Source: Pteria penguin | Taxonomy: Eukaryota > Mollusca > Bivalvia > Pterioida > Pteriidae | DNA: 64,000 bases | Direction of reading: 5' to 3' | Assembly (NCBI GenBank): GCA_035048485.1 | Contig: CM068586.1 | Coordinates: 51,067,667-51,131,666 of the forward strand | Part shown: positions 22,571-34,100 of the stretch, one piece after another | Layout: every line of letters begins with the position of its first letter | Numbering within the stretch: the stretch's first letter is position 1 | The notes under the pieces: generated by a model | What the model saw: the letters and a program-made list of their open reading frames with translations, nothing else | Told to the model about the DNA's origin: nothing | Databases searched by the model: none | Made by a program: the position numbers and the translations under genes

Positions 22571-23558
22571 GTTTTGTTTAACGTCACACCACGAATATTT
22601 CACGTATATGGTGACGGCATCTGCCTGATGCGGGGCATACAAATTTTGACCTTAGCAACGGACCCACCCGAAGCAGTGAGGGATCTTTAACGTGCCATGC
22701 ATACCACGACACGGGGCCTCGGTTTTTACTGTCTTATCCGAAAGACAGAACACCGGCATGACCTGAGCGGGACTCGAACCCCGGCCTCCCGATCAGGAGT
22801 ACTCCAGCGAGATACCACTAGGCCACGCCGGCTTCGATGACATTACAAGATACTATACAGATGAGACATATATAGAATAAACACATACACAATTCTACAT
22901 TGTCTCCATTCACACACACACACATAATAAGTTATATTTCAGTTTACATATAATCATAAATGAGGACAGTACAAGATACAGTATGCAATACTTAGAAAGC
23001 AAACACATCTTAATCCAAAGGTTCGTATTGACTGATACGGACTTATGGTTGGAAAGGGATACGAGCATACTTTTAAGTCAATTCGATATATGAATAGGTA
23101 TCATTTTCATTTATCAATGGGTATTTATTTCATTAAAACGTACTTGTAGATCAAAGGAGATGACATATTTGCACTACATCCAGTATATGAATGGGATTGA
23201 ATCTACAGTTCACTCACTATATGAATTGGCATGGTGGTATCGACTACAGCCGCACCTAAAATCATTGTAAGATCTCCCCAAAGTGATTTTTTTACTGTAA
23301 GCTACAGTACCGAAAGTTGTTTATCGAAAGCATAAAAATAGCCCTGGAACTGTTATTGGATCAGTAGTCATCCTTTTGAGAATATATGTGTACGGAGGTA
23401 ACTTAAGTGTGTTATGTCAATGTGGTACTCAAAATAGATAATACATTAAAACTTACATTTACTCCCATGAAGGCATATGCCACACGAAGTAGCCACCGTG
23501 GGAAAAGTAAGCGCCTCCTATAGGCTAGCCATATCGGACCAATCATCACTGAAGTCAT
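18928..23558 (-). CDS. Candidate two-exon gene for a 60-residue protein
   Basis: Join on the minus strand: 23558-23457, 19008-18928. Exon 1 (34 codons) starts MTSVMIGPIWLAYRRRLLFP and ends at AAT|GTAAGT, a near-perfect donor. Exon 2 follows TATTTTGCACAG and reads GENMSLLSYGPSVSLSERDF before a TAA at 18928-18930. Both borders are phase 0. The N-terminal half is hydrophobic and strongly basic (YRRRLLFPRWLLR), which would suit a small membrane or mitochondrial protein. The product is not recognised. ATTAAA at 18686-18691 could be the poly(A) signal. A further exon inside the 4.4-kb intron cannot be excluded. The gene lies just upstream of the C6orf136 homologue on the same strand and is divergent from EDEM3. 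Confidence 0.4.
19590..20600. repeat. Minisatellite, about 30 bp, some 28 units, interrupted once
   Basis: The unit on the plus strand is GTTGTTGGGTACGATTTCCC then CAGCAATCCTCT. All frames stay open for long stretches on both strands, giving QQQRIAGEIVPNNRG-type peptides, which is a repeat artefact. A hairpin element interrupts it at 20085-20185. It lies in the intron of the candidate 60-residue gene. Confidence 0.95.
20085..20185. mobile_element. Short hairpin insertion inside the minisatellite
   Basis: The ends CACAGGGCTCGTTG and ...CGAGCCGAAATTTAAAGCCCTGTG are inverted relative to each other. The centre is a hairpin of CCCTCAATTATACCA and TGGTATAATTGAGGG. The minisatellite resumes on both sides, so this looks like a small non-autonomous insertion of about 100 bp. 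Confidence 0.6.
21208..21616 (-). repeat. tRNA-derived SINE split by another SINE
   Basis: Two halves of the 12858-type SINE on the minus strand (21208-21307 and 21471-21616) are separated by a second SINE family. The junctions show a duplicated ACCCATCGA. The right half ends with CCATCCACTCTGCCACACCA, the reverse of the tRNA-like head. Confidence 0.8.
21317..21461 (+). mobile_element. Second SINE family, nested with 9-bp target duplication
   Basis: It has a B box (CCGGGTTCGATTCCCGGGTT), a body of TATGTTTAAGAGGTTGGTAA and CCTCCTGCTTCCATGTCGCG, and a tail CAATCAACCAACCAACCAA. ACCCATCGA occurs at both 21308-21316 and 21462-21470. A second copy of the family lies at 55865-56040. Confidence 0.8.
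22171..22325. mobile_element. Long near-perfect hairpin (MITE-like), about 155 bp
   Basis: AAGGAATGACTGTC, TCTAGGTTCATGGGG and CTTGGGTGAGAAACAAACAA on the left are mirrored on the right in reverse complement. The loop is about 30 bases. There is no open frame. Confidence 0.7.
22538..22834 (-). repeat. tRNA-derived SINE, near full length
   Basis: It begins with a (GATT)n tail, continues with ACGTCACACCACGAATATTT and GGTGACGGCATCTGCCTGAT, and ends with the reversed tRNA-like head (TACCACTAGGCCACGCCGGC). It is the minus-strand orientation of the 12858 family. Confidence 0.85.
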
Positions 23559-23559
23559 C

Positions 23560-25075
23560 TTTTGCAGTGATTTGATAAGGATTTGAATTGAAATAATTAT
23601 TATTTAGAGATAGCCTTTACAATGTAATTAGCTGTAACATTGTGCTTTTGTTTGATAAATAGATGAAATTGTTTATTTTATTTCTTCAAATGACAACCTG
23701 CGATATTTTAAAATCAATTGGTAATAGAGACACTGTTGTGTACATAAATTCATGTGCATCCATTGCCAACAATTCACACAGGCCAAGTGCCCACTGAAAG
23801 CGGGAGGCAGGGTGAAGTGGTTTCAGCCCCACACCCCACCCCGGCCGAATTATTTGATCATTCATGGTTAAAATTTAATCGCTTTTACACACAATCGTCT
23901 ATATAGAGTGAATATACGACTGTCCTTTTCTGTGCTCCTCCCTCCCACACTTCTTGCGAATTTCGGTCCGATGGGGCTGTCAGGGATCTCAACACTATGG
24001 TATACATTTATGAATATTTTTTCCTTCCTCATGATACGATAATAAGCAAGATATGTACCTTTAACCCCCCCCCCCCCACACACACACACACACACACCCA
24101 AGCAGTGAGATTATCGCCATCTCTCAACAGCTTTCAGAAAGTCTTACAGGCCATGTGTGTGTCCATGCTCCTCCCGAGGAACATATTTTCATTTAGACGG
24201 GCAATGTGCCCGTTTGAACGAAAATGAGATTATCATATGTTAGAAAGAAAATACTTTATAATTTGGTTGACAATTCATATATAGGCGCAACTGATTCTGT
24301 AAATACTACTGAGCTCTGACAGTTATAGCAGACAGACATGTGTGAAATATATCCCGGCATTTTACAGAAAACACTCTTATCAGTGGTGGATCCAGTGCCC
24401 CTTTTACCGGGCTCGAGTGACAAATGTTGTCGATTATATCAGAAAATAGGCCAAAATACAAGGGGTTTTGGTAAAATTTTGAGTCACTGCCGGCGGGCGG
24501 GGACTCCGCTCCTCCCTAAATCCGCAACGGCTTATGACGGCAAAGGGAAGCGCAGTTATTATAATAAAAACAGAAACTCTCAATATCAAAAATTTCGGCT
24601 TCTTGGTCTTTATCAAGTGACTATTCAAACATTTTCATTATTTGATAAAGACCATGCAAGAGGCTGAAAATATGTGATAAAGTGTACAATCCATTTTAGA
24701 AAATATGTATCCGCTACAAACAGGGTCATTATACATATCAAACTTATTCTGTAAGTTCCTTGATAAATATTTTTCTATTAATCTTATTTTCAAGCATTAA
24801 ATCAAAGTTCTAATATGATATGGGCTAGCAAACAATTAATGGGTCTGTACAGAAAATAAGAAAGCGAGCACAAAGCGCTGACAAAATTTACGGGATCTGT
24901 ATTACATTTTAAGTATATCCGCTCTCAGAAGTTTGACACATATATATCTAGATGACAACATGGCATATTTAAGTAGAATGTAAACAAATTCGGTTGTGTA
25001 AACACGGGCCTTACACACAGCTTCTGAGCTGCTATCCATCTAGTTACATTTTTGGAGAGTATTAAGACTCTCGCC
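23560..25075. other. Divergent intergenic region between the 60-residue gene and EDEM3
   Basis: About 1.5 kb lies between two start codons pointing apart, so it should hold both promoters. No TATA box in good position or unfolded-protein-response element (CCAAT-N9-CCACG) was found by eye. A (C)n(CA)n microsatellite sits at 24066-24098. Confidence 0.5.
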
Positions 25076-25182
25076 ATGAGGAATCGTATCGTGATTATTC
25101 TGGCATTTGCTGTCGTGGTCATCTTCATTGTAGAGGATTGCATCGTGTCCAGTATGACGGTCACAGAGAAGAGAGAGCATAA
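25076..25182 (+). CDS. EDEM3: EDEM3 exon 1: start and signal peptide
   Basis: The ATG at 25076 has a TCGCC context and is the only start giving a signal sequence. [20 protein letters not shown] is a classic basic n-region and hydrophobic core, followed by DCIVSS as the likely cleavage region. The donor is CATAA|GTAAGA, phase 2. Confidence 0.9.
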
Positions 25183-28100
25183 GTAAGATATTGGTGATTG
25201 GCATTGAAACACTGTACAATATAAAATATCTAAATTTGTTTGAATTTAGTGTGTTATTTCGGCAAGGGGTTAAGTGGCAAACCCAGTGCCTCTTTGATAG
25301 ACTTTGCCAGATTCAGTAGGCAAAATTTTTGCCCACCCCATTTTGCCTATTATACTTTAACATTGTTTAAAATTCAGGTTTTTAGGTGAAGAGGGTTAGT
25401 ATAAATGTAATATCATGATATTACATGTACATGTATATGACAAAATGCATGTATGCACACTGTAAATTCACTTGTGTATTTTACATCTGATGAGAAGTCT
25501 CCTCCTCTCTTCAGTTCAGCATAGCCCAGCTGACACTTTTAATCCCTGACTCTACAGCTTTTTATCTTTTTTTCTGAATTCTCAAGTCTGGAATTGAAGA
25601 TCTGTCTTTATTATCAGAATAGTTAGATGATCAATGTTACTGAAACGCTAAACTAAACTGATTTCATTAGGATGACCATGATACAAATGTTTGTTAAACA
25701 AGTTTGTATTGAAGGGAATTCTGATAAAGAAAAGATGATAGCTTTTCAAAGAAAAAAAAACTTTATACTTACTGACCCTAATAATTTTGTCATTTTAATC
25801 TTATGGATGAACACAGAGTTTTGTTTTTGGCCGAATCATTATGCAGTAATGTAATTTCAACTCTAGTTTCCTTTAAAATTGCTCATTTGATGACCTGAAA
25901 TTTTGTTTTAATTCTGAAACCTGGATTCTACATCGGAATTCATCTCTGGATAAAAGCAGGTACTCTTTTCAACAGGTGTGACAATTGTAATTACATGTAT
26001 AAGTGTGCAGATGTTATCTCTATCTATATAAACAAACAACATGTGTGTATCTACTTGTATTGATCTATTTATCCAGAAGAGTATTCTCCCTTTCATTTTG
26101 AGTTATCCACTACCTATACTGCTATATGTATGTATGAGCTACTGTATATACAGTACAGTCTAGGACTCGGTGTTTGTAATTTTTCCACCCTCCACAGTTG
26201 GCTACATCCAGGTGTAAATTCAAGAATTACACAATACACTGTGGATTTCTCAAATGTGTGAATGAACACAGGTAAATTTCCCCCTGGATTCCTACTGTGA
26301 TTTTAAGTGTTTTTCCCACTGTGTTTTGTGTAATTTCTCTAAAACACTTGGACTGTACTGTATTATACTTCCCTCATTATGCTCTCAATGAGTTTGATCT
26401 ACCTCATTAAGTCTGTTCTCAGTTAACTACAAATTATATATCAATCAACATGATCAGGCTTGCACAAATGGTTAACCTGAGATGGACATTACCATGCTGA
26501 TCCAGGTTGTGGATGCTAAATCATATGTCTAAGGTCAAGGTCACCATGACCCTGTTACAATAATTTGTTGTATACATGTACTACCTTGCTGCCGCTTAAT
26601 TTGTTCTCGACATCAGATACTTTCATATTTTACATTGAGGGCTGTTCTAATTGGTTTGTTTAGTTATCAGTAATTATAAATACATGTATAATTAGAGGTG
26701 TGTTAAAGATTCAAGACTTTTTTACAAAGTTGTGGCACCTATCAAAAAACTGTGCATACAGTATACCTATTGGAAGGCTTTTAAGTGGCTCTAATACAGA
26801 ATTAGCCATTAAAGAAAGGTTTATTTGTAAGAAAAAATAAAATAGAAAATTTTAAGTTAAAAAGCAATGATTATCAGAAGAGACCTCTTAATGGAGGCGA
26901 CTGTTAAAACAGGTTTCATTGCACATGTCAACTCGATGTGCTATACATGTACATCATGTATCAGTCCATACAGTATAGACCAGGTGTTTGTACTTTTTTC
27001 ACCTGCCAAAGTGGGCCACATCCAGGTGTGTAATTTGTAAATTCAAGAATAATATACATGTAATACACTGTGTATTTTACAAAAGTGTGAATGAGCACAG
27101 GTTAATTTCCACCTGGATTCACACTGTGATTTCGGAGGTTTTTCCCACCGTATTTTGTGCAATTTCTCCAAAACAACAAACTAGATATTCTTCTCAATTT
27201 TGCTTTTTTTTCTTTAAAGACATACCAGCAAATCAATATTCATACTTAAATTTGATACAAATATAATGTTAAAAACCTGAAATTTTAAGGCTAAGTTTCA
27301 TGTCAAAGTCTCTTGATGATTTTATTAAAAACTCTTTTACTGATTTCAGAGCTAAAGTATTGGAGATGTTCCAGCATGCTTACGGCTCTTATATGGTAAG
27401 GACTGACAGCTCTGGGTCAATTCACGGTCATCTTATTGTGTATGGAAGTCTGATATGATGTAGACACCTGTATGTATGTTATAATGGATAACTCAAGGCC
27501 ATATCATTATTATGTATGGAAGTCTGATATAGTAGGTATGATGTAGACACATGTATGTATGTTATGATGGATAACTCAAGGCCATATCATTATTATGTAT
27601 GGAATTCTGATATAGTAGATATGATGTAGACACATGTATGTACATGTATGTCATAATTGATAACTCAAGGCCTTATTGATGTTGTGTGAGTGTTTAGAAT
27701 CTGAAAAAGGCATCAGTTATGGAAGCATTCAGTGCATGTGGAAGTCTTGTGTAGTGGATAGAATGTAGATACTGATGTGTTATTTATTAAGTACTCAATA
27801 TCGTGCTCAGTGCTTGGAGTCTCAGAAAACTACCAGTAGGCACTGGTTTGGACACTTTGAAGTTCTTCCTTGTGCAGAGCTGGCATAGTTCCCTCAATTA
27901 GGTGCCTGTCTTGTGACTGATAGGTCTCGGGTTCGACTCACACCTGTGGCATGTCTTTGACCTGTCTTTTGGATGGTACAGTAAAAACTGTTAAAAACAT
28001 GACACGTTCGTCACTGTGCCAGATGCTCCAGGTATCTATTATATAGTCTTTTTGTGTGGAATCCCTATCCTCCTAATTTGATGTGATAACGAAAGATGCC

Positions 28101-31100
28101 AATAAAATTTGAATGTTTTTTTCTATTCCAGCAACATGCTTTTCCTGCTGATGAATTAATGCCCTTGAGTTGTAAAGGTCGTTTCCGTGGTACTGAACCC
28201 AGTAGAGGTGATATCGATGACTCTCTTGGGAAGTAAGAATTGTTTCAGCAATATCACAATTTACTAATAAATGTCATGAAAGATATTAAATTCTGACACA
28301 CCAAACACTCCACTTTCCACTCCTTGTGCTGGTTTTATGTAATATATTGTTCAGTTAAGAGTTAGATTGATACTAGTTGTTGCGAATTACCATTTTAAAT
28401 TTTATCATTTTAGGTCCTTGCTTTAGATTTAAACAAATTAAGGGACCATTTCAAGGAATATCGAACATATGGCCCTTTTAACACAAGTACAATGTATATA
28501 ATATATGTACATAGTAAGGAACTTGAGATGTGGTTCTTGTTTGGGATAGGTGATTGCCTAACACAGGTGATTGCTTAATACAGGTGATTGCCTAACACAG
28601 GCGATTGCCTAAAACAGGTGATTGCTTAACACAGATGATTGCCTAACACAGGTGATTGCTTAATACAGGTGATTGCCTAACACAGGGGATTGCCTAAAAC
28701 AGGTGATTGCTTAACACAAATGATTGCCTAACACAGGTGATTGCTTAATACAGGTGATTACCTAACACAGGCGATTGCCTAAAACAGGTGATTGCTTAAC
28801 ACAGGTGATTGCCTAACACAGGTGATTACCTAAAGCAGGGAATTGCCTAACACAGGTAATTGCCTAACAGGTGATTACATGTACCTAATAGGTGATTGTC
28901 TATTGCGGGTGATTGCCTAACACAGGTGATTGTCTAACACAGGAGGTATAACAGGTGTGATTGTTGCTTTATATAATCAGTTTGTTGTTATGGTACAAAA
29001 CAATAGGTTTGCCTTGTAAGTTGTATGTTTCACAAGTTTAAACATCCTCTACATGTAAATGTATAATTTAAAGTTTTAAGTGCATGTTGTTAATATATAG
29101 GTTGAAAATAAAATCATTTTTCTCTTTTCCATTTTCAGTTTCACCTTAACATTGATAGACAGTCTTGATACCTTAGCGGTAGGTATTGATAGTAAACATT
29201 CAGATATATTAATACTTTGAACATATTTGTATATATTAATACTTTGAACATATTTGTATATATTTCTAAGTGTAAGAATCTACTTGTTTTGGAGGAAATG
29301 TTTTCAAACTATATCCCCCTAGGTATACTGGTAGTGTACCAGTTACCGGCTAAGACCAGTCACCGGCTACTGCGTTATTAAGGGTATTCAAAACGTGCAT
29401 TGACGAAATTTTCATATGTAATATTTAGTATCCTATGTATTACAAATAATCACATGAAAATATCTATTAAATTCACGTTTCAATAGCCGAAATAACGTAG
29501 TAGCTGGTAACTGTCTTAGCCGGTAACTGGTACACTACCAGTACATATATGACTTAAGAACTAATTGTTGAATGCATCCATCTTTCCAGCTTCTGTCCAT
29601 CTCTTCTTCATCTTCTGCTGCAGCTAACAAGCACTGAAGCCTAATGGATACATGTCATATTCAGCAAATGTTTATTTATGATTCATGTGACCAACTACTT
29701 TTGTGTTGATAATAGAGCTTTTGCCAATTTTAAATGATGTAAGGGGTCTTATTCCGGACAAACCACTTTTTTGCCGGAATTTTCACTATGACGTTAACGC
29801 TTGGAATATGACGTCACAGTAATATGACGCAAATCTAAGCGGCAATTTTGTATTTGTCCGGTATTGCCCCTTACATCATGTAAAATTGGCAAAAAGGTTA
29901 TTATTTACAGATGTACAAGAAGGATTTGATTTTAAATGATATAATCATTTAATCTTTTTTGTTTTTGCTGCAGGTTTTAGGAGAAATTGAACAGTTTGAT
30001 AATGCTGTACGCCTAGTAATTCAGTATGCTAAATTTGACAGTGATATCATTGTTTCTGTATTTGAAACAAATATTAGAATTCTGGGGTGAGTATTGCTAT
30101 ATTGACTCATGAAATTTATCTTTAAACTGTAAATGTGAAAGGGAGGTGGAAGGGGGGGGGGAGGAGGAGTAAATTATCAATGTATCTTTTTATAAGGAAA
30201 GAATATAATTACTAGTACCATCATTATAAGTGCTTAATCATGAAACAGACTGCCTTGTCATAATCAGTATGTCTTTTCAATTGAAATTCTCTTCATCTTG
30301 AAGATTATCTTTGAGACAGTATCAAACTTAACACTTCTCATACATTTACAGTGATGCTCTGTTAATCTAGAAATGTTTGTTCCTGGCTGATTTTTCTGGA
30401 TAAACAGATTTTCCAGATTACCGGATCATAGTACATGTTAACGAATATTATTTCTTGATGATAGAATGTGTGTATACACGATAAAACACAAGTAAACATA
30501 CATTCCTTCTATGCGTTTAATTTGTATACGAAGAAATATATATCTATTACGCATCTAATATATTAACATCTTTAGTAAATTTTACATTGATTTCAGCAGA
30601 TTTGCTAAAAACTGCTTGAATTTTCAACTCAGTCCTCTCTGCTTAAATGTTGACAGCCACTTTTGTATACACGTATACCTTGTGTTTGACTAATTTCACT
30701 TCTGTCGCTATTGGCGTGTTATCTAATGTCCTGCTGTGTTATACAAATTTAGCATTGAAAAAAATTTATGTCCGGATAATGTCTGATAAATGTACATGCT
30801 TTAGATATAAAAATTTTCTATAATTATAAAAAAGAATAATAACTAAAATTTAAAACTAGTCTACAAAATAATGTAATGAGCACTGATTAGCACTAAGTAA
30901 GGATACACTGTCAATGATCGATCTCTGATGGAAAAGTGATGCTGCCTAGAGTTTGTTTACTCAACCCCAATATTTAATGAACAAAGTATGCTGTGAAGTT
31001 AGCAATTTACTTTTATTAACTATCATTCAAATAACAGTAATCTTCATTTCTGACGAGAGCGTGCTCTGAATCATTAAAAAGCAATCATCAGTGACAGCTC

Positions 31101-34100
31101 ACATGACGTTTCACTACACCACAAGTGGTCAGTTCTTAATTGGATCGGTAATTAACATACCATAGGTAGGTGACCAGGTAAATGCGTCGTTTAACTGTTA
31201 AACAGTTGATCAGTGCAGAGAGGAGATAAGCAGTGTGGCTTCATATATTGATTAAACTGCGGTCTGGAAGGCAAGATTTTGTCCGGATTGTAAGAGCAAA
31301 CTTAACGTAATTTTGGAATTCTGTTCCTGTATTTCCTTGTCTGGATCTGGAACGTGGATTTCCAGATTTTTGGATCAAGAAATCATTTGGGAAATCGGTT
31401 CCCACATTTTCTTGTCGAGAAAGTGGATTTTCTGGATAAATGGAGCCCGGATTAATGGAGCATCGCTGTATACTGTTCTATCAAGTTTTTAATGCTATGT
31501 TGTCTTTGGTGTAATTAATTAATTTTTTAGTAGGAAATCTTTTGTCCAAGAATAAAAATGAATCAAGAGTTATCTTCTCTTAGGGGTTTATTAGGTGGAC
31601 ATGTAGTGGCCACCTTCCTTAAAAGGAAGCATCGAGCAATGCACTGGTATAACGAGGAACTCCTGACAATGGCAAAAGATGTGGGAAACAGACTTCTGCC
31701 GGCATTCAACACAACGACGGGCATTCCCTATCCCAGAGTAAGTTGTTAAATTCAAATCAGAACTTAGAGGTGGTAACCTACTGCCTTTGTACATGATTTA
31801 CAAGGTATTCTTAATGATACTTGTTTAGTGTTTTTGTTTAGATATCTGAGAAAGGTCACCATTAGGCTCTTAGTTATCTAAACAGTGGCTCCCACTGCAT
31901 AATGTTAACAAAAATTCTACCATTGCAACTACAATGAATCAGTGATGGTATCATTAAAGCACACTGGAAAGTGTGCTTTACATTGTAGTCTGATAGTGTA
32001 CCAGGTTTATTTATAGGGTTTCCAGTTTTTTTCCAACCCTGAATCCCTGCTTCCACCAAACAAATCTCAGTGTTGTAGTAAACAAAAATTAACATTCAAT
32101 ATTTGTAAGTATTTATTGGTTTCTGAAGCCATCATAGATTATATTATCTTATAAGTAAACGTCCACCTCTGATATTATGAAATTTGTGGGACAGAAGAGT
32201 GTAATTCATTCTCAGAAAGTTTGTTTATTGCATTGAACAGTCATGATAGGAATTTGTACAATGGTCTAGATGTTGATTTTCAGTGTCCTTAATTGGAAAT
32301 TATCAAAGGTGGATTAAACAAACTATTTTGGAGATGTCCTTTGTTGACTTGGGTCTTTTTCATCATAACATATACGAACATTTATCATTTGTTTTTGCAG
32401 ATAAATTTAAAGTACGGTCTTAAGAAAGACAACTTAGAGCACCGTTATAAAGACACATGTACTGCGTGTGCTGGCACCATGATTCTGGAGTTTGCGGCTC
32501 TCAGCAGGTTGACCGGTGATAAAGTGTTCGAGGTAACCATATGTTAACTACCACATCTTATGATGAAACTTGCTTGCATGTAGCTTGCCCTAGCACAGTG
32601 TAAAAACGCTGGACCAGTGGTATCACACTGCACTTCTACTCTGACTGACCGGTTCATCCTGGTTGTTGGTTTGGATTTTGTGAAAGTTATCTGTCTCCCT
32701 ATCTGTCATTAAGATGAGACAGCATGAACCCAGGTCCTGTGTCACGGTATACGTTGGCATTTAGGATATCTCTCACTGTTTCAAGTGGGTCCGTTGCGTA
32801 GGACAAATTTATGAAGCCAATCACGACGCAGGTGCCAGGACCATATAAATTTATGAAACCAATCATGACGAAGGTGGCAGGACCATATAAATGAAATAAT
32901 CTTGGAAAGGTGTAAACAGTTATATGGAAGCAAAGAAATAATTTATAATGTAATTTATATTGATGCACTGGTGTGCAAAAATCAACTCCTCAGTACTGAT
33001 CATATTATAAGACGATATATTTACATATTTACACTTAGAGTTTTGTTTGACATTGATCTATGGATAAACTGTTCACTCTTGTGAAGAGTTGTTTTTTTTT
33101 CAGTTATTCAGATTCCTGTCAATCATTGATATAGTCCCACTGGATCATTTGATTGTAAATGATAATTCAGTTCCTACATAGTTTGGTCTAAAGAATTACA
33201 TGCCTCTAATTACTCTTAGTAAAAGTCAAGGCCCATTGTGAAATCCTGTCATACAACCACCTGCTCATGTGGTAGCTTTGTGGAAAGTTTTACACCATAA
33301 TGTTGTATCAACTTTTTATGTTCACTAAATGGCCCATACAATTAAAAGTAAAAGAAGTGGTAAAAATCATAGTCCTTTGTCAAAACTTAGAATGTTAAGG
33401 TCTGTTGCTGAATCTGATGGCTCTGTCAAGATTCTGACATTTCATGTTAGCTTTGTCAAGATTTCAACATTTCATGATAGCTTTGTCAAGATTTCAACAT
33501 TTCATGATAGCTTTGTCAAGATTTTGAAATTTCACAATAGCTTTGTCAAGATTTCAACATTTCATGATATCTTTGATAAGATTTTAACATTTCATGATAG
33601 CTTTGTCAAGATTTCAACATTTCATGATAGCTTTGTCAAGATTTTAACATTTCATGATAGCTTTGTCAAGATTTTAACATTTCATGAGAGCTTTGCCAAG
33701 ATTTTAACATTTCATTGCTGTATCTTACATATGCTTAATGATACCGCAGGAGAAAGCACATAAAGCGATGGACTATTTATGGAAACAGCGTCACAGAGCC
33801 AGTGATCTGGTGGGGACAGTTATTAATGTACATAATGGAGACTGGGTGAGAAGAGGTAAGTCAGCAGTATGCCACATTTTACTGTAAAGTTAATAGGTTT
33901 TATCAGCCGATGGCTCAAATGACAACAATGTATACTGTTAACAGCGAGAATTCATGTATTCAAATCACCCTCCATTCCTAAAGACTTTGATTTCAATTAA
34001 ATTTGCAAATACACCTTCACTCTGAAGTAGATATCTCATCTGTGATAAGACTTTTTTATGCCCCCAGATTGATAGATCAGGGGCATTTTGTTTTTATCCT

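Noticed and set aside
33329..33763. 144-codon plus-strand frame with repeated [10 protein letters not shown]
   Set aside because: It is a 30-bp minisatellite in intron 7. It runs into exon 8 in a frame different from EDEM3.
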